64,000 nucleotides of DNA, from contig CAWFAS010000001.1 in the NCBI GenBank assembly GCA_963813895.1, positions 1 to 64,000 on the forward strand, given 5' to 3'. This DNA comes from DASZWJ01 sp963813895 (GTDB lineage Bacteria > Pseudomonadota > Gammaproteobacteria > JAURND01). Below the pieces are notes generated by a model. The model made no database searches. It saw only the letters and a list, made by a program, of their open reading frames with translations, and was not told where the DNA came from. Below, one piece after another: positions 35,544-44,558 of the stretch (the stretch's first letter is position 1; each line of letters begins with the position of its first letter). Both the position numbers and the translations under genes were made by a program.

Positions 35544-36839
35544 ATGACTGGGTATGGAATCATTGTGGACGGTTATTCCACAGGTTCAGGTTTTGCGAAG
35601 GAATTTTTAAAATATAACATTCCATGTATACATGTTCAAACGCAACCAAAGATACCCGAAGTATATTCCCATACCTATACCCCCGATAATTATCAAGCAC
35701 ACTATATATTTGACAACAATTTAAATTGGCTTATTGGGCAATTAAAAAAATACAAGCTGCGATTCGTGATTGCAGGGGCTGAGTGCGGTGTTGAACTTGC
35801 CGATATTCTTTCTGAGCATTTAGACCTACCAGGTAATGGCTCGCAATTAAGCGAGCAGCGTCGCAATAAATATTTTATGCAGGAGAGAATTAAATCCAGA
35901 GGGCTACAAAGTATTCCTTCATTTAGAGCGGCCACCTTGGAAGATGCTTTAAATTGGTCGATAAAACAGAATAAATGGCCTCTCATTGTTAAACCACTTA
36001 ACAGTGCAGGTGGCGAGGGTGTTAGGATATGCAATAATCTCAATGAAGTTAGAGCTGCATATCACAATATAATGTCTACAAAAATAAATATGTTAGGTTT
36101 TCAGAATGATGCAGTTATTGTGCAACATTATATTCAGGGAGAGGAATATGTTGTAAACACGGCAAGCTATGCAGGTCAATATAAATTTTGTGAACTTTGG
36201 TACTATACGCGACAAAAAAGGGAAGATGGACAACAAATATATGATACGGCTAGAGTTATTGATGTCACTACAAGAAAGCATGAAGAGGTCATTAACTATG
36301 CGTTGCAAGTGATAGATATTTTAGGAATTCAATACGGGCCAGCGCACGTAGAAATTATTAAAAATGATCAAGGGTGTTACCTTATCGAAATGGGGGCGCG
36401 CTTAATGGGAGCAAATCTACCTTTCTCATTATTAGCTAATTGCATTACGACAGCGCAATCATTTTTTACTACGCTGGCTTATGCGTCACCCGCTCAATTT
36501 AAAGAAAAATTCTTTTTGCCTTATCAAGTTACGCGACCTCTAGCAGCTCTTTTTATGATATCGAATCAGATTGGTACTATCAAGGCTATTAATTATTTAA
36601 ATGAAATCCGTTCACTTCAATCTTTTTATGATATGAAATTTGCTGTTAAAGAAGGCGGCACATTGGAAAAAACGATTGATTACCAAACTTCACCCGGAAT
36701 GATTTATTTATCTCATCATGATTCTTCCATTCTCGAAGCTGATATTTTTAGAATTAGGACGCTCGAAAACAATATGTTTCAGCTAACTAAAGAATCAGTC
36801 AAAGAACATGGAAGGGTTATACCTCATGAATCCGTATAA
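35544..36839 (+). CDS. ATP-grasp ligase (L-amino-acid ligase-like)
   Basis: 431 residues. N-terminal pre-ATP-grasp domain (GIIVDGYSTGSGFAKEFLKY), then ATP-grasp core: WPLIVKPLNSAGGEGVRIC (ATP-binding Lys and Gly loop), AVIVQHYIQGEEYVVNTASY, and the Mg-binding GPAHVEIIKNDQGCYLIEMGARLMG. The layout is that of BacD/YwfE-type ligases and related enzymes that join two amino acids through an acyl-phosphate. It overlaps the next gene by 14 bases, so both act in one pathway. Substrates cannot be read from sequence. Confidence 0.87.
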   Translation: MTGYGIIVDGYSTGSGFAKEFLKYNIPCIHVQTQPKIPEVYSHTYTPDNYQAHYIFDNNLNWLIGQLKKYKLRFVIAGAECGVELADILSEHLDLPGNGSQLSEQRRNKYFMQERIKSRGLQSIPSFRAATLEDALNWSIKQNKWPLIVKPLNSAGGEGVRICNNLNEVRAAYHNIMSTKINMLGFQNDAVIVQHYIQGEEYVVNTASYAGQYKFCELWYYTRQKREDGQQIYDTARVIDVTTRKHEEVINYALQVIDILGIQYGPAHVEIIKNDQGCYLIEMGARLMGANLPFSLLANCITTAQSFFTTLAYASPAQFKEKFFLPYQVTRPLAALFMISNQIGTIKAINYLNEIRSLQSFYDMKFAVKEGGTLEKTIDYQTSPGMIYLSHHDSSILEADIFRIRTLENNMFQLTKESVKEHGRVIPHESV

Positions 36840-37911
36840 TATTATTGCTATTCTAGAATCGGTTAAGCTAAATGAAAAAAGAATCCCTATACACCCTAAT
36901 CATTTTCGCTTAATTGAAGGGGCACCTAATCTTTATTTCCAGCAATTTTATGCAAAAAATTTTAACCCAAGTGATAATGAATTTGAAGAAAGTTCTTTTC
37001 ATTATCGACCACGGGATGAATTATTGGAAAATGCAGATGTTATATTTTTATTAAAGCCAACCATAGACGATTTGGCAAAAATGAAGCCAGGTGCTATTGT
37101 CATAGGATGGTGTCATGCAATACAACAGATCGAAATTGCGCAAACAGCACAAAATAAAAAACTGACATTAATTGCGATGGAAGCCATGTTTAAAAATGTA
37201 AGGGGTAAGAAGGAACACTTATTTTGCAATAATAATTTTATGGCAGGGAAAATTAGCGTTGAACATGCACTATCGTCTATTCCTTTTAAATACCCTAAAG
37301 ATGCAAAAATTGCTGTTATTACTTATGGAGCAGTGGGGCAAGGTGCAGTACATGGATTTAAAGAACTTGGGTTTAATCACCTGACAGTTTTTTCGCGACG
37401 ACCTGAAGCTATTATCGAAAACAAATTTTCTGAAGTTACTTACATTGCTTTTTTGGCAAAAAAAGATGAATTATTCACTGCTTCAGGAGAGAGATTAAAA
37501 AAATCATTGCTAGAGTTTGATATTATCGTTAATGCCATTATGCAAGATGTAATTTATCCATACCAGTTTTTATTACGCGAAGACTTAACACATGTTAAAA
37601 ATAAATATATCATTGATATTAGCTGCGATGATAAAATGGGATTTGATTTTGCAATGCCAACAACAATCTCAAATCCCACACTTCAAATAGAACATAATTT
37701 TTATTACGCAGTAGAAAATATTCCATCCATCTGTTGGCAAACTGTTTCAATCTCAATTTCAGAGACACTGGCACCGCTGGTAAAAGCATTTTCAAGCAAC
37801 TGTTTTTCCAAGGAAATTGAAGGCATGCTAAAAGCAGCAACCGAAATAAAGCAAGGAGAGATTATCAATAAAACTATTAATGAATATCAAAGAAAACTAA
37901 GAGGTTTTTGA
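36826..37911 (+). CDS. Alanine dehydrogenase/N5-(carboxyethyl)ornithine synthase-like enzyme
   Basis: 361 residues from ATG 36826, with GGAAGGG 10 bases upstream; the frame is open to 36808. The N-terminal KLNEKRIPIHPNHFRLI stretch and ADVIFLLKPT match the AlaDh/PNT N-terminal domain, and KIAVITYGAVGQGAVHGFKELG the dinucleotide-binding site. The family includes lysine/ornithine opine-type synthases that reductively join an amino acid and a keto acid. Coupled to the ATP-grasp gene upstream; together they could make an opine-like or peptide-like metabolite. Ends 15 bases inside the convergent transporter gene. Confidence 0.8.
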   Translation: MNPYNIIAILESVKLNEKRIPIHPNHFRLIEGAPNLYFQQFYAKNFNPSDNEFEESSFHYRPRDELLENADVIFLLKPTIDDLAKMKPGAIVIGWCHAIQQIEIAQTAQNKKLTLIAMEAMFKNVRGKKEHLFCNNNFMAGKISVEHALSSIPFKYPKDAKIAVITYGAVGQGAVHGFKELGFNHLTVFSRRPEAIIENKFSEVTYIAFLAKKDELFTASGERLKKSLLEFDIIVNAIMQDVIYPYQFLLREDLTHVKNKYIIDISCDDKMGFDFAMPTTISNPTLQIEHNFYYAVENIPSICWQTVSISISETLAPLVKAFSSNCFSKEIEGMLKAATEIKQGEIINKTINEYQRKLRGF

Positions 37912-39300
37912 TCGGGTCAGTTTAGAACTAATCAGATAAATGATAGCGGCAGTTAAAATAATGATGATACTAATGGAAACAAAAAAATGCTGATAATGTG
38001 CTAGATTTAATCGGGAACTTTCTGAATAAGGGACTAAGGCAGATAACTTACTTGAAATAGCGCCTGCGACTCCGAGCAAGGTAATCCATATGCCCATCAT
38101 AAAACTGTGGTAACGTTTTGGAATTAGGCGACCGACAAGAGCATAGCCGATGGGGCCGATTAATAATTCACCTAAACTTTGCAATACATAGCTAGATGCA
38201 ACCCAAATCAGTGAAACTTTACCTTGTTCAGAATGTAAAATGATACCCAAAACTAGCGCGATGAAACCTAGCCCCATCAAAAATAAGCTCAATGAAAATT
38301 GTTTAGCTATTTTCCAAGTATTTATTGATTTTTTGGCCGCTTTAGAACCTAAGATTATAGTTCCTAAAATAATAATGAAAGTATTAATATTTTGCACCCA
38401 TTGTGGCGCTATGTTTATATTGAACAGGGTTAATGAAACATTGTTTTTAATAAAAACAATTAACGTCATTGGCGCTAAAAAATAAATTGACCAAAATACG
38501 ACGGCAGCGAACAAAAGTAAATAAAAAATTACAATATCATGCTTGCTTAATCGATGCTTCATTAAAACAAAGAAAGTTATTAAAGATATTAAAACCCAAG
38601 CAAAAATAATGCTTAGATTAGTCATTTCAGGGAACTGTAGCAGGAAGCGAATGACAAAAAATAACGCTACCAAAATAAATAATGTATAACTAAGCGTGCG
38701 CTTGTTATAACTTATGTTTGGTTTGTCTATTGTCTTCCAATAAAAAAAGGTTAGGAGAATAGTGATTAACGTAAAAAATGCTATGAACATTGGTATTTTT
38801 TGATATTCACCTAAGTTGCCATAGTATCCTGCTAAAGAATAGCCTATGAGATAGCCTATATTAAGACTCATATAAATCCAAAAAAAAGCTCTTTCTCGAT
38901 GTTCATCATGAGATTCATAACGCTGAGTTATCATCATATTAATACTGACGGCTAATCCAGCACCGCCTAACAGGAATAGGCTGCTGAACCAAAGAATATA
39001 GGATGGATTTAGCGTCGTAAATGTCAAACAACCTATGACTTCACAAATGATAGAAAATAAAAAAAATGCACGGTAACTGATGTATCTGCCTGCAAGATAT
39101 CCTCCTATCAGAGCAGATCCATAACTAAGCGCAAGAACACTACCTACAATAGATGTGGCTATATTTTTTGGTATGCTTGTATTGAGCAGATAAAGTTGAA
39201 GAGAAGAATAGTAAACAGCAAATGGCAATGCAGAAAATAAGCGTAGCAAAATAAGGCCAATCAAGACATTAATGTTCACGTTATTTTTTTCATGAATCAT
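37897..39300 (-). CDS. MFS transporter of the POT/PTR peptide-transporter type
   Basis: 467 residues with 12-14 hydrophobic segments. The N-terminal FAVYYSSLQLYLL, the loop after helix 2 (GGYLAGRYISYRAFF), and ELLIGPIGYALVGRLIPKRYHSFMMGIW late in the protein match the PTR signature regions. The usual ExxERFxYY proton motif in helix 1 is replaced (LFSALPFAVYY), which may mean altered coupling. Start overlaps the ankyrin gene stop by one base. Convergent with the ATP-grasp/dehydrogenase pair, so it may move their product; this is inference. Confidence 0.85.
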   Translation of the reverse strand: MIHEKNNVNINVLIGLILLRLFSALPFAVYYSSLQLYLLNTSIPKNIATSIVGSVLALSYGSALIGGYLAGRYISYRAFFLFSIICEVIGCLTFTTLNPSYILWFSSLFLLGGAGLAVSINMMITQRYESHDEHRERAFFWIYMSLNIGYLIGYSLAGYYGNLGEYQKIPMFIAFFTLITILLTFFYWKTIDKPNISYNKRTLSYTLFILVALFFVIRFLLQFPEMTNLSIIFAWVLISLITFFVLMKHRLSKHDIVIFYLLLFAAVVFWSIYFLAPMTLIVFIKNNVSLTLFNINIAPQWVQNINTFIIILGTIILGSKAAKKSINTWKIAKQFSLSLFLMGLGFIALVLGIILHSEQGKVSLIWVASSYVLQSLGELLIGPIGYALVGRLIPKRYHSFMMGIWITLLGVAGAISSKLSALVPYSESSRLNLAHYQHFFVSISIIIILTAAIIYLISSKLTRSKTS

Positions 39301-39962
39301 TATTTTTTATATTCCATCAGGAATTTGACAATTTTAGTGTGAGCATTTTCTATAGCCAAATCTAGAGGCGTACTTCCTTGAGCGTTTTTTAATTCTGAAT
39401 CACATCCTAAATTCACTAAATACTTAAACATATTTAATTCTCCTGAAATAGCAACCCAATGCAATGCTGTATTTCCTTTCGGGCTGACTTTTTTAGGGTC
39501 AGCACCTTGGCTAATTAAATACTCTACCACTACTTGTTGGCCTTTATTAGCTGCCCATGTGAGCGCAGGATCACCATCAATATCAATAGCGCTAATATCT
39601 GCATCTTTTGAAACAAGATATTTCACTGTATCTAAATGACCAAAATATGCTGCCCATTGTAACGGTGTTTGACTCAAGCGATTTCGTGTATCAACCGCTG
39701 CTCCATGCTCAATAAGAAGTTTTACAATATCTAAGTAACCATGTTTAGCAGCGTTATGTAGTGGCGTATTTTCATCCAAGTCATAACGTCTCAGCGGTAC
39801 GCCTATTAATGTAGTCAGCGTTGCCCCTTGATTGAGAAAATTCTTTACTTGCTGCAATTGATTATTTTCCACAGCAAACCATAACTTTGTGTTAAGTTTA
39901 AGCAACTGATCTTGATCAAGTGCTTGCTTAAGAAAATCGGTGGCTTTAGGATTTCTATCCAT
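39300..39962 (-). CDS. Ankyrin-repeat protein
   Basis: 220 residues. About 35 N-terminal residues, then five ankyrin repeats (NTPLHNAAKHGYLDIVKLLIEHGA, QTPLQWAAYFGHLDTVKYLV and so on) filling the rest. No signal peptide or membrane span. Such proteins scaffold protein contacts, and in Legionellales some are effectors, but its position between a regulator and a transporter in one operon suggests an internal partner protein. Overlaps both neighbours. Confidence 0.93.
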   Translation of the reverse strand: MDRNPKATDFLKQALDQDQLLKLNTKLWFAVENNQLQQVKNFLNQGATLTTLIGVPLRRYDLDENTPLHNAAKHGYLDIVKLLIEHGAAVDTRNRLSQTPLQWAAYFGHLDTVKYLVSKDADISAIDIDGDPALTWAANKGQQVVVEYLISQGADPKKVSPKGNTALHWVAISGELNMFKYLVNLGCDSELKNAQGSTPLDLAIENAHTKIVKFLMEYKK

Positions 39963-40641
39963 GTCTATCTACTCCTTGTTTTTCCCCTACATAAACAAAA
40001 CTTCCATGACTCATATCTGTAACAAATGCTTGTATCACCCCCAGAGAATTCCATTTTTTAGCATCAAATTCTGTTGGAGGCAGGCCAGTTTCCAGTGCAA
40101 GCAACCACTGCCTACTATCATCAAAGAAAACTTTTTTCAGGCTAACTGTATTAGAATGCAAATGCTTAAGCAGGCAATAACCACTTTGAGGTAGTTTTGA
40201 TTCATTTTTGACAATAACTATACAGGCATCATGGAATGGTGGTAATAACTGTTTTGGAGTCAATTGTATCGCATAATAATTCAGAGAACTTTGTTTTGGA
40301 ATTGGATACCATTGCGGCCAATTATCAGGTTTCAATGAATTCAAATTGGTATGTATATCCCCAAGTTCATCCAGTGTGGCGATGGGTATTAGTAAATCTT
40401 GTTGGCTAGCAGACGTTGGGGTAAATATCGGATTGTCGCTCAGTAGCGTATCCAATGAAATTTTAAAATGCTCAATAATGGGAGTCAGTGTTGATACTCT
40501 AGGATCTGATGAAACACCGGTAATCAATTTGTTGACTGTAGTTTGTGGCATGCGAACTAGCTTCGCTAATTGCGACTCATTGCGAATATTAAAATGTTCC
40601 ATTAACAAGCTAATATTTCTGCTAATCATACCTTTTTTCAT
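39955..40641 (-). CDS. XRE regulator with degenerate S24/LexA-like C-terminal domain
   Basis: About 228 residues; ATG 40641 or 40629 are the candidate starts. N-terminal helix-turn-helix (NESQLAKLVRMPQTTVNKLITG) followed by STLTPIIEHFKISLDTLL, shared with the regulators at 44559 and 50010. The C-terminal half aligns with S24 peptidases, but the catalytic Ser of GDSM is replaced (LTPKQLLPPF), so it should not self-cleave. Leads an operon with an ankyrin protein and a POT transporter, and is divergent from the LvrB-like/response regulator pair. Likely controls both through the palindrome at 40789. Confidence 0.85.
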   Translation of the reverse strand: MKKGMISRNISLLMEHFNIRNESQLAKLVRMPQTTVNKLITGVSSDPRVSTLTPIIEHFKISLDTLLSDNPIFTPTSASQQDLLIPIATLDELGDIHTNLNSLKPDNWPQWYPIPKQSSLNYYAIQLTPKQLLPPFHDACIVIVKNESKLPQSGYCLLKHLHSNTVSLKKVFFDDSRQWLLALETGLPPTEFDAKKWNSLGVIQAFVTDMSHGSFVYVGEKQGVDRHG

Positions 40642-40788
40642 AAGCAAGAAATTCCTTTAATAACGAATGTAATCTTCGACCCTACAATATTTCGATGTTT
40701 AATAGTTTATTCCATTTTTGCCAATAGTGCACTTCTAATTAGGCCAACTTTATTAGAATCAGAACCACAAGCCCTTTTTTAGCCTAAT

Positions 40789-40808
40789 TAGGTTTACAAA
40801 TAAACCTA
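40789..40808. promoter_or_regulatory. Candidate operator palindrome between divergent operons
   Basis: TAGGTTTA-CAAA-TAAACCTA, perfect 8-base arms, lies in the 388-base divergent spacer between the XRE regulator and the LvrB-like gene. Related half-sites (CCTAATTAGG immediately left, AACCTATATGGGTT overlapping right) cluster around it. Position and symmetry suit an XRE repressor site. Confidence 0.5.
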
Positions 40809-41029
40809 TATGGGTTAAAATGCTTTCATAATGATTCCTTAAGATTAACAAAGATCTGAATTATCAAAGGCTTAAGGTTTCGTATGTGGCAATGTAAAAG
40901 AAGCAGGTTCCACTGCCAATATGGCTAAAGTACTAGCGAAACCAATAAATGCATTTATGCCAATAAGAAATGAATGATTAGTGCACAATGACTGAAAAAC
41001 TAAATTTATATTAAATATTGGAGGCAATT

Positions 41030-41260
41030 ATGAAGAAAGAAATGCACACAGAAAAAGAGGTATTTGAATTCTATGAAGAAATCATCAGCAAAGATTCTAA
41101 GCCAGAAGATATGAGCCATTCGCTTTATATTACCTGTGTAGCCATCCAGGTTCACGAACATCTAGGCAATAACTTTCCTACCCAGTTTGAAATCGATTTA
41201 GTGGAAGCTCACCTGAAACGTTTTATCAGACGTTCTTCCCTTTTAAAAAAAGCCGCATGA
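41030..41260 (+). CDS. Small LvrB-like protein
   Basis: 76 residues from ATG 41030 with GGAGG 6 bases upstream. Helical, acidic N-terminus and a basic tail (HLKRFIRRSSLLKKAA). It is paralogous to the protein at 50921: both share LYITCVAIQVHEHLGNNFPTQ/VYLTWLAIQLLENLGNKFPSQ and EI(D/A)..E..LKR. In Legionella ICE modules a small LvrB protein sits beside a CsrA homologue, and the 50921 copy does too; here the next gene is a response regulator instead. The LvrB label is from memory of that context and is tentative. Confidence 0.7.
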   Translation: MKKEMHTEKEVFEFYEEIISKDSKPEDMSHSLYITCVAIQVHEHLGNNFPTQFEIDLVEAHLKRFIRRSSLLKKAA

Positions 41261-41282
41261 AAGCTAAATAAAACTTGTAAAA

Positions 41283-41906
41283 ATGATAAAAATTGTAATT
41301 ATTGATGATAATAAAATTTCCCGCCTCGGCATCAAGAGTTTTTTAGCGGATGATGAAATTGAGGTGATCGGTGAAGCAATCGATGGGGCTAGCGGAATTA
41401 AACTAGTGCTTGAACGGCAGCCAGATATCGTTATGCTTGATCTTTATCTGCCCGATGTATCGGGAATTCAAGTATGTCAAACTATAGCAAGAATAGCACC
41501 CCGATCAAAGGTTATTTTTATCTCTGGCGCCACCCACCTATTTGTATTGAGTCGACTGCTGCATACCTCGGCTAAGGGAATTATCAGCAAGGATATGTCA
41601 TTTTCCGGCGTAGAAGCCGTTAAAACAGTTTATCAGGGAAAAACCTATGTGCAACCCGATCTTGCTTATGAATTATTACATTTCGCCATAGCGCAAAAAA
41701 CCGGATATTATAGCCTTAAGGAAAAGGAGCGTTTAGTGCTGATGATGGTGGCTGAGGGAAAAACACACGATCAAATTGCAAAAGGTCTTCATATCAGCAC
41801 AAAAACTGTCACCAATGTTAAATTTCGTGCGATGAAAAAGCTGGGAATAAAGAAATTAGATCAGGTTGCCGATATATTTTTCCCCATCGAGGCGTTACCA
41901 TTTTAA
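41283..41906 (+). CDS. LuxR-family response regulator, divergent GacA/UvrY type
   Basis: 207 residues. Receiver with IDDNK acidic pair, phosphoacceptor in DIVMLDLYLPDVSG, IISKDMS with the conserved Lys, then a LuxR helix-turn-helix (LKEKERLVLMMVAEGKTHDQIAKGLHIS). It follows the LvrB-like gene by 22 bases and forms an operon with it. In the matching module at 50010-51473 a CsrA gene takes this place. GacA-type regulators act upstream of CsrA, so the swap may link the two modules. No kinase is adjacent. Confidence 0.9.
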   Translation: MIKIVIIDDNKISRLGIKSFLADDEIEVIGEAIDGASGIKLVLERQPDIVMLDLYLPDVSGIQVCQTIARIAPRSKVIFISGATHLFVLSRLLHTSAKGIISKDMSFSGVEAVKTVYQGKTYVQPDLAYELLHFAIAQKTGYYSLKEKERLVLMMVAEGKTHDQIAKGLHISTKTVTNVKFRAMKKLGIKKLDQVADIFFPIEALPF

Positions 41907-41918
41907 TTTGTCCTATAT

Positions 41919-42857
41919 TTAATATTTGGAAGCATTGATAATGCTACCATTTATGTAAAATACTTTTATCTGGTCTACGGCTGGTTTTAAAACATCAAAC
42001 ACATCAAATATGCCAGAAATATGCGGAGTTAAAAATATTTTTTCATGATTCCAAAATGGATGCTCTTCCGGTAATGGCTCAATGTTAAAAACGTCCAAAT
42101 ACACCCTGCTTAACTTATTAGTTTCTAAAACTTTTAACAAATCATTTTCAACAATATGTCCACCCCGTCCTACATTAATTATGCAACTGTAATCTGGCAA
42201 TAAATTCAGCGTTTGTTCGTTTAAAATATCTTGAGTTTCCTGATTAAGTGGTAGGGTATTGATTAATATATTTGTCTTTGATAAAAATTCACCGAAGCCA
42301 TCAGGGATAAATGATTCATTCAGGAAGTCTTTTGGTGACTTCGAGAAGCCATTAACCTTTTTCCCCAATTTGATTAAAGTCTCAGCTATATGCTGACCCA
42401 CCTGCCCTAAACCCATAATTCCTACATTGTCATTTGTTATAGAGAAAGGTTTTGCTCTATCCCATAGTTTTAGTGATCGATTTTTCCGGTGCTTATCCAT
42501 TAATAAAGTGTAATCGAGGATGCAATACAGAATATATTCTTTCATGCGGTCAATGGCAGGCTGATGAATTACTCTGCTAAGTGGTATTTTAGTCTGTAGC
42601 TCTTGGATAATATCATTTACGCCAGCATTCAACGACAGGACAAATTCTAAAGAAGGTAATTTTCTCAAAATATTTTCAGGTGGAAAAAAGGCGATTGCAT
42701 AATGATACTCTTGGTATCTATCAATTGATTCATTAGTAAACAAATCTACCTGAAATGGCAACTCTAATGAAAGAACATATGATTTTAAAAAATCAACCAT
42801 TTGTTGCTTTCTTTCGATAGATAATTTTTCACTCAAAATGCAAAGTATTTTTTTCAT
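41919..42857 (-). CDS. D-isomer-specific 2-hydroxyacid dehydrogenase (GhrA-like)
   Basis: 312 residues, the length of glyoxylate/hydroxypyruvate reductase A. Rossmann motif VGIMGLGQVGQHIAETL, catalytic Arg in CIINVGRGGHIV, Glu in DVFNIEPLPEEHPFW and His in FLTPHISG. Reduces 2-keto acids to D-2-hydroxy acids with NAD(P)H. Last gene of a three-gene operon whose start overlaps the VUT transporter stop (ATGA). Convergent with the response regulator. Confidence 0.92.
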   Translation of the reverse strand: MKKILCILSEKLSIERKQQMVDFLKSYVLSLELPFQVDLFTNESIDRYQEYHYAIAFFPPENILRKLPSLEFVLSLNAGVNDIIQELQTKIPLSRVIHQPAIDRMKEYILYCILDYTLLMDKHRKNRSLKLWDRAKPFSITNDNVGIMGLGQVGQHIAETLIKLGKKVNGFSKSPKDFLNESFIPDGFGEFLSKTNILINTLPLNQETQDILNEQTLNLLPDYSCIINVGRGGHIVENDLLKVLETNKLSRVYLDVFNIEPLPEEHPFWNHEKIFLTPHISGIFDVFDVLKPAVDQIKVFYINGSIINASKY

Positions 42858-43573
42858 TTTCCTAAACTGAATTTAAACGGATTATAGTTGACACTAGTAT
42901 CATATATATCAATGCCTTCCAAATTTTTAAGATAGTTACTTGCAGCGTAAATAAAAGGGATTGTACAAAGCTCAAAAGTTAATTTATAAAGGTACGATAA
43001 CAAATCATAAGTTAATATCTCATTAATTTTAAGAACACCGTATCTAGATATAATTGACCCTATGACTTGATAGGTAAAATCGCCTAAAAAAGTTGATGCA
43101 ATAGAGCGCAACCAAAGGGATTTTCCGTTCCAAGCGACCTTTAGTTTTGAAATTAAATATTGATTTACTATTGCGCCAAAATATAATGCAAATAAAAAGG
43201 CAATTAAATGGCGAGGGTAGGTAAAAATAACTGTATTAAAAGCCTCCTGATTTGCAATCTTATCCGGCAAAGGTAAGATTGTTGAGAATAAGCTGAAAAC
43301 AAAGAATATTAATATCCCAACGATACTTAATTGGGTAAGCTGGCGGCATCTCTCATATCCATACACTTCAGTGACGACGTTCTGTAAGAAAAAAATGAAA
43401 GGGAGTAAAAAGAAGTCAGCACCAATATAAATTTTTCCTATAATAGGAAAATTGATAAAAGATAAACGACCCGCAAGCGCTACAAGTACAATTATCATGG
43501 AGGTATTAATAACACATATCAACGGATAGGCATTAAGGCTGTTGATTTCTTTAGTATTCAAAATTTTGTTCAT
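42854..43573 (-). CDS. VUT/DUF165 (YhhQ-like) family membrane transporter, copy 1
   Basis: 239 residues, 6-7 membrane segments. Conserved family features are QNVVTEVYGYERCRQLT near residue 65 and the C-terminal IDIYDTSVNYNPFKFS tail. E. coli YhhQ of this family imports queuosine precursors. It overlaps the unknown gene upstream by 23 bases and the dehydrogenase downstream by 4. A second family member is at 45746. The pairing with a 2-hydroxyacid dehydrogenase is unusual for a queuosine role, so another substrate is possible. Confidence 0.9.
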   Translation of the reverse strand: MNKILNTKEINSLNAYPLICVINTSMIIVLVALAGRLSFINFPIIGKIYIGADFFLLPFIFFLQNVVTEVYGYERCRQLTQLSIVGILIFFVFSLFSTILPLPDKIANQEAFNTVIFTYPRHLIAFLFALYFGAIVNQYLISKLKVAWNGKSLWLRSIASTFLGDFTYQVIGSIISRYGVLKINEILTYDLLSYLYKLTFELCTIPFIYAASNYLKNLEGIDIYDTSVNYNPFKFSLGK

Positions 43574-44117
43574 GAGAGATTAATTTCCTTGAAACTTCTT
43601 GACCAATCTTAAAAGCACTTTTTGATCCCAAGCCAGTTAACAATAATGGATTTGAGACGATATCGTGCAGTGTTATTTCTATAGCAGCAGATAAACCGTC
43701 TACTTTAGGATAAATCATTAATTTTTCTTCGTTCAATTGTAGACATAAAATGTTAGTCACTATCAGTAAAGGATCAGTCTTAACAGTAGTCAGAGGTTGT
43801 TTGTTTTCTCTAAAGCTAGAATATAACTTCTTTAAAAAGCCAACTACACTTTTGTCGGCTGATATAGATAATGCCCCGATAAAGCAAGCATCAACAGGAT
43901 GAATTTCACTTATTAATTCTTCATTAATCGAATTGATAGGTATTGTGCATCCAGCACGCTTTCCTCTTATATGAAGAGATAAATAAGTTAAATTTCCTTT
44001 TTCTTCAATTCCATCTAAGTGATATAAATATCTTTTCCCATATCCCCAGTGAAACCAAGCTAATAAACAATCAACAACGCCAGAATAAATTTTATAAATT
44101 GTATAGAACAAATGCAT
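43551..44117 (-). CDS. Hypothetical protein heading the VUT transporter operon
   Basis: About 188 residues from ATG 44117, preceded by GGAGGG at suitable spacing; the frame opens at 44135. A hydrophobic N-terminus (LFYTIYKIYSGVVDCLLAWF) could be a membrane anchor. The body contains YHLDGIEEKGNLTYLSLHIRGK and repeated beta-strand-like segments. I do not recognise the family. It is translationally coupled to a VUT transporter and a 2-hydroxyacid dehydrogenase. Confidence 0.7.
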   Translation of the reverse strand: MHLFYTIYKIYSGVVDCLLAWFHWGYGKRYLYHLDGIEEKGNLTYLSLHIRGKRAGCTIPINSINEELISEIHPVDACFIGALSISADKSVVGFLKKLYSSFRENKQPLTTVKTDPLLIVTNILCLQLNEEKLMIYPKVDGLSAAIEITLHDIVSNPLLLTGLGSKSAFKIGQEVSRKLISHEQNFEY

Positions 44118-44558
44118 CAAGTGGATTCCCTCCATTCAAATAAATGCTGCCATATGTTCACTACTTTTAAAAATCAGGCATTAATAAAATAATCCTTTGA
44201 AAATATTTCTTTCTATGCTTAGTATTAAGATATTAGGTTTTTAAGTTCGTTACTCCATAATAAACGCAGGCTAGTTCTTAATTCAAAGTGGGGAGCGATT
44301 CCTTCGATTACAAAAAATCAAATATGTATTCTAGGTCAGCGCGATAGTCGTTTAGAGCCAAACGAAATCACAACAATAACAATATATTTCTCATCATCTT
44401 CGCTCAGATTATATTTGACAATATACAGACCAAAATTTTGCCCGTCAATGATCATATATTATAAATTAAAACAAAGTTATAACATTTTTCTCATATATAA
44501 ATTGAATTTAAAACCAATCCCCCTTAATATATTTAGAATCTGAATACGAGGGTCGCTG
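44118..44558 (-). other. Divergent spacer between the unknown/VUT operon and the XRE/S24 operon
   Basis: 440 AT-rich bases. A minus-strand open stretch around 44337-44455 (MIIDGQNFGLYIVKYNLSED) may be a remnant of a small protein but has no recognisable family. The right 100 bases should carry the promoter of the regulator gene. Confidence 0.4.
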
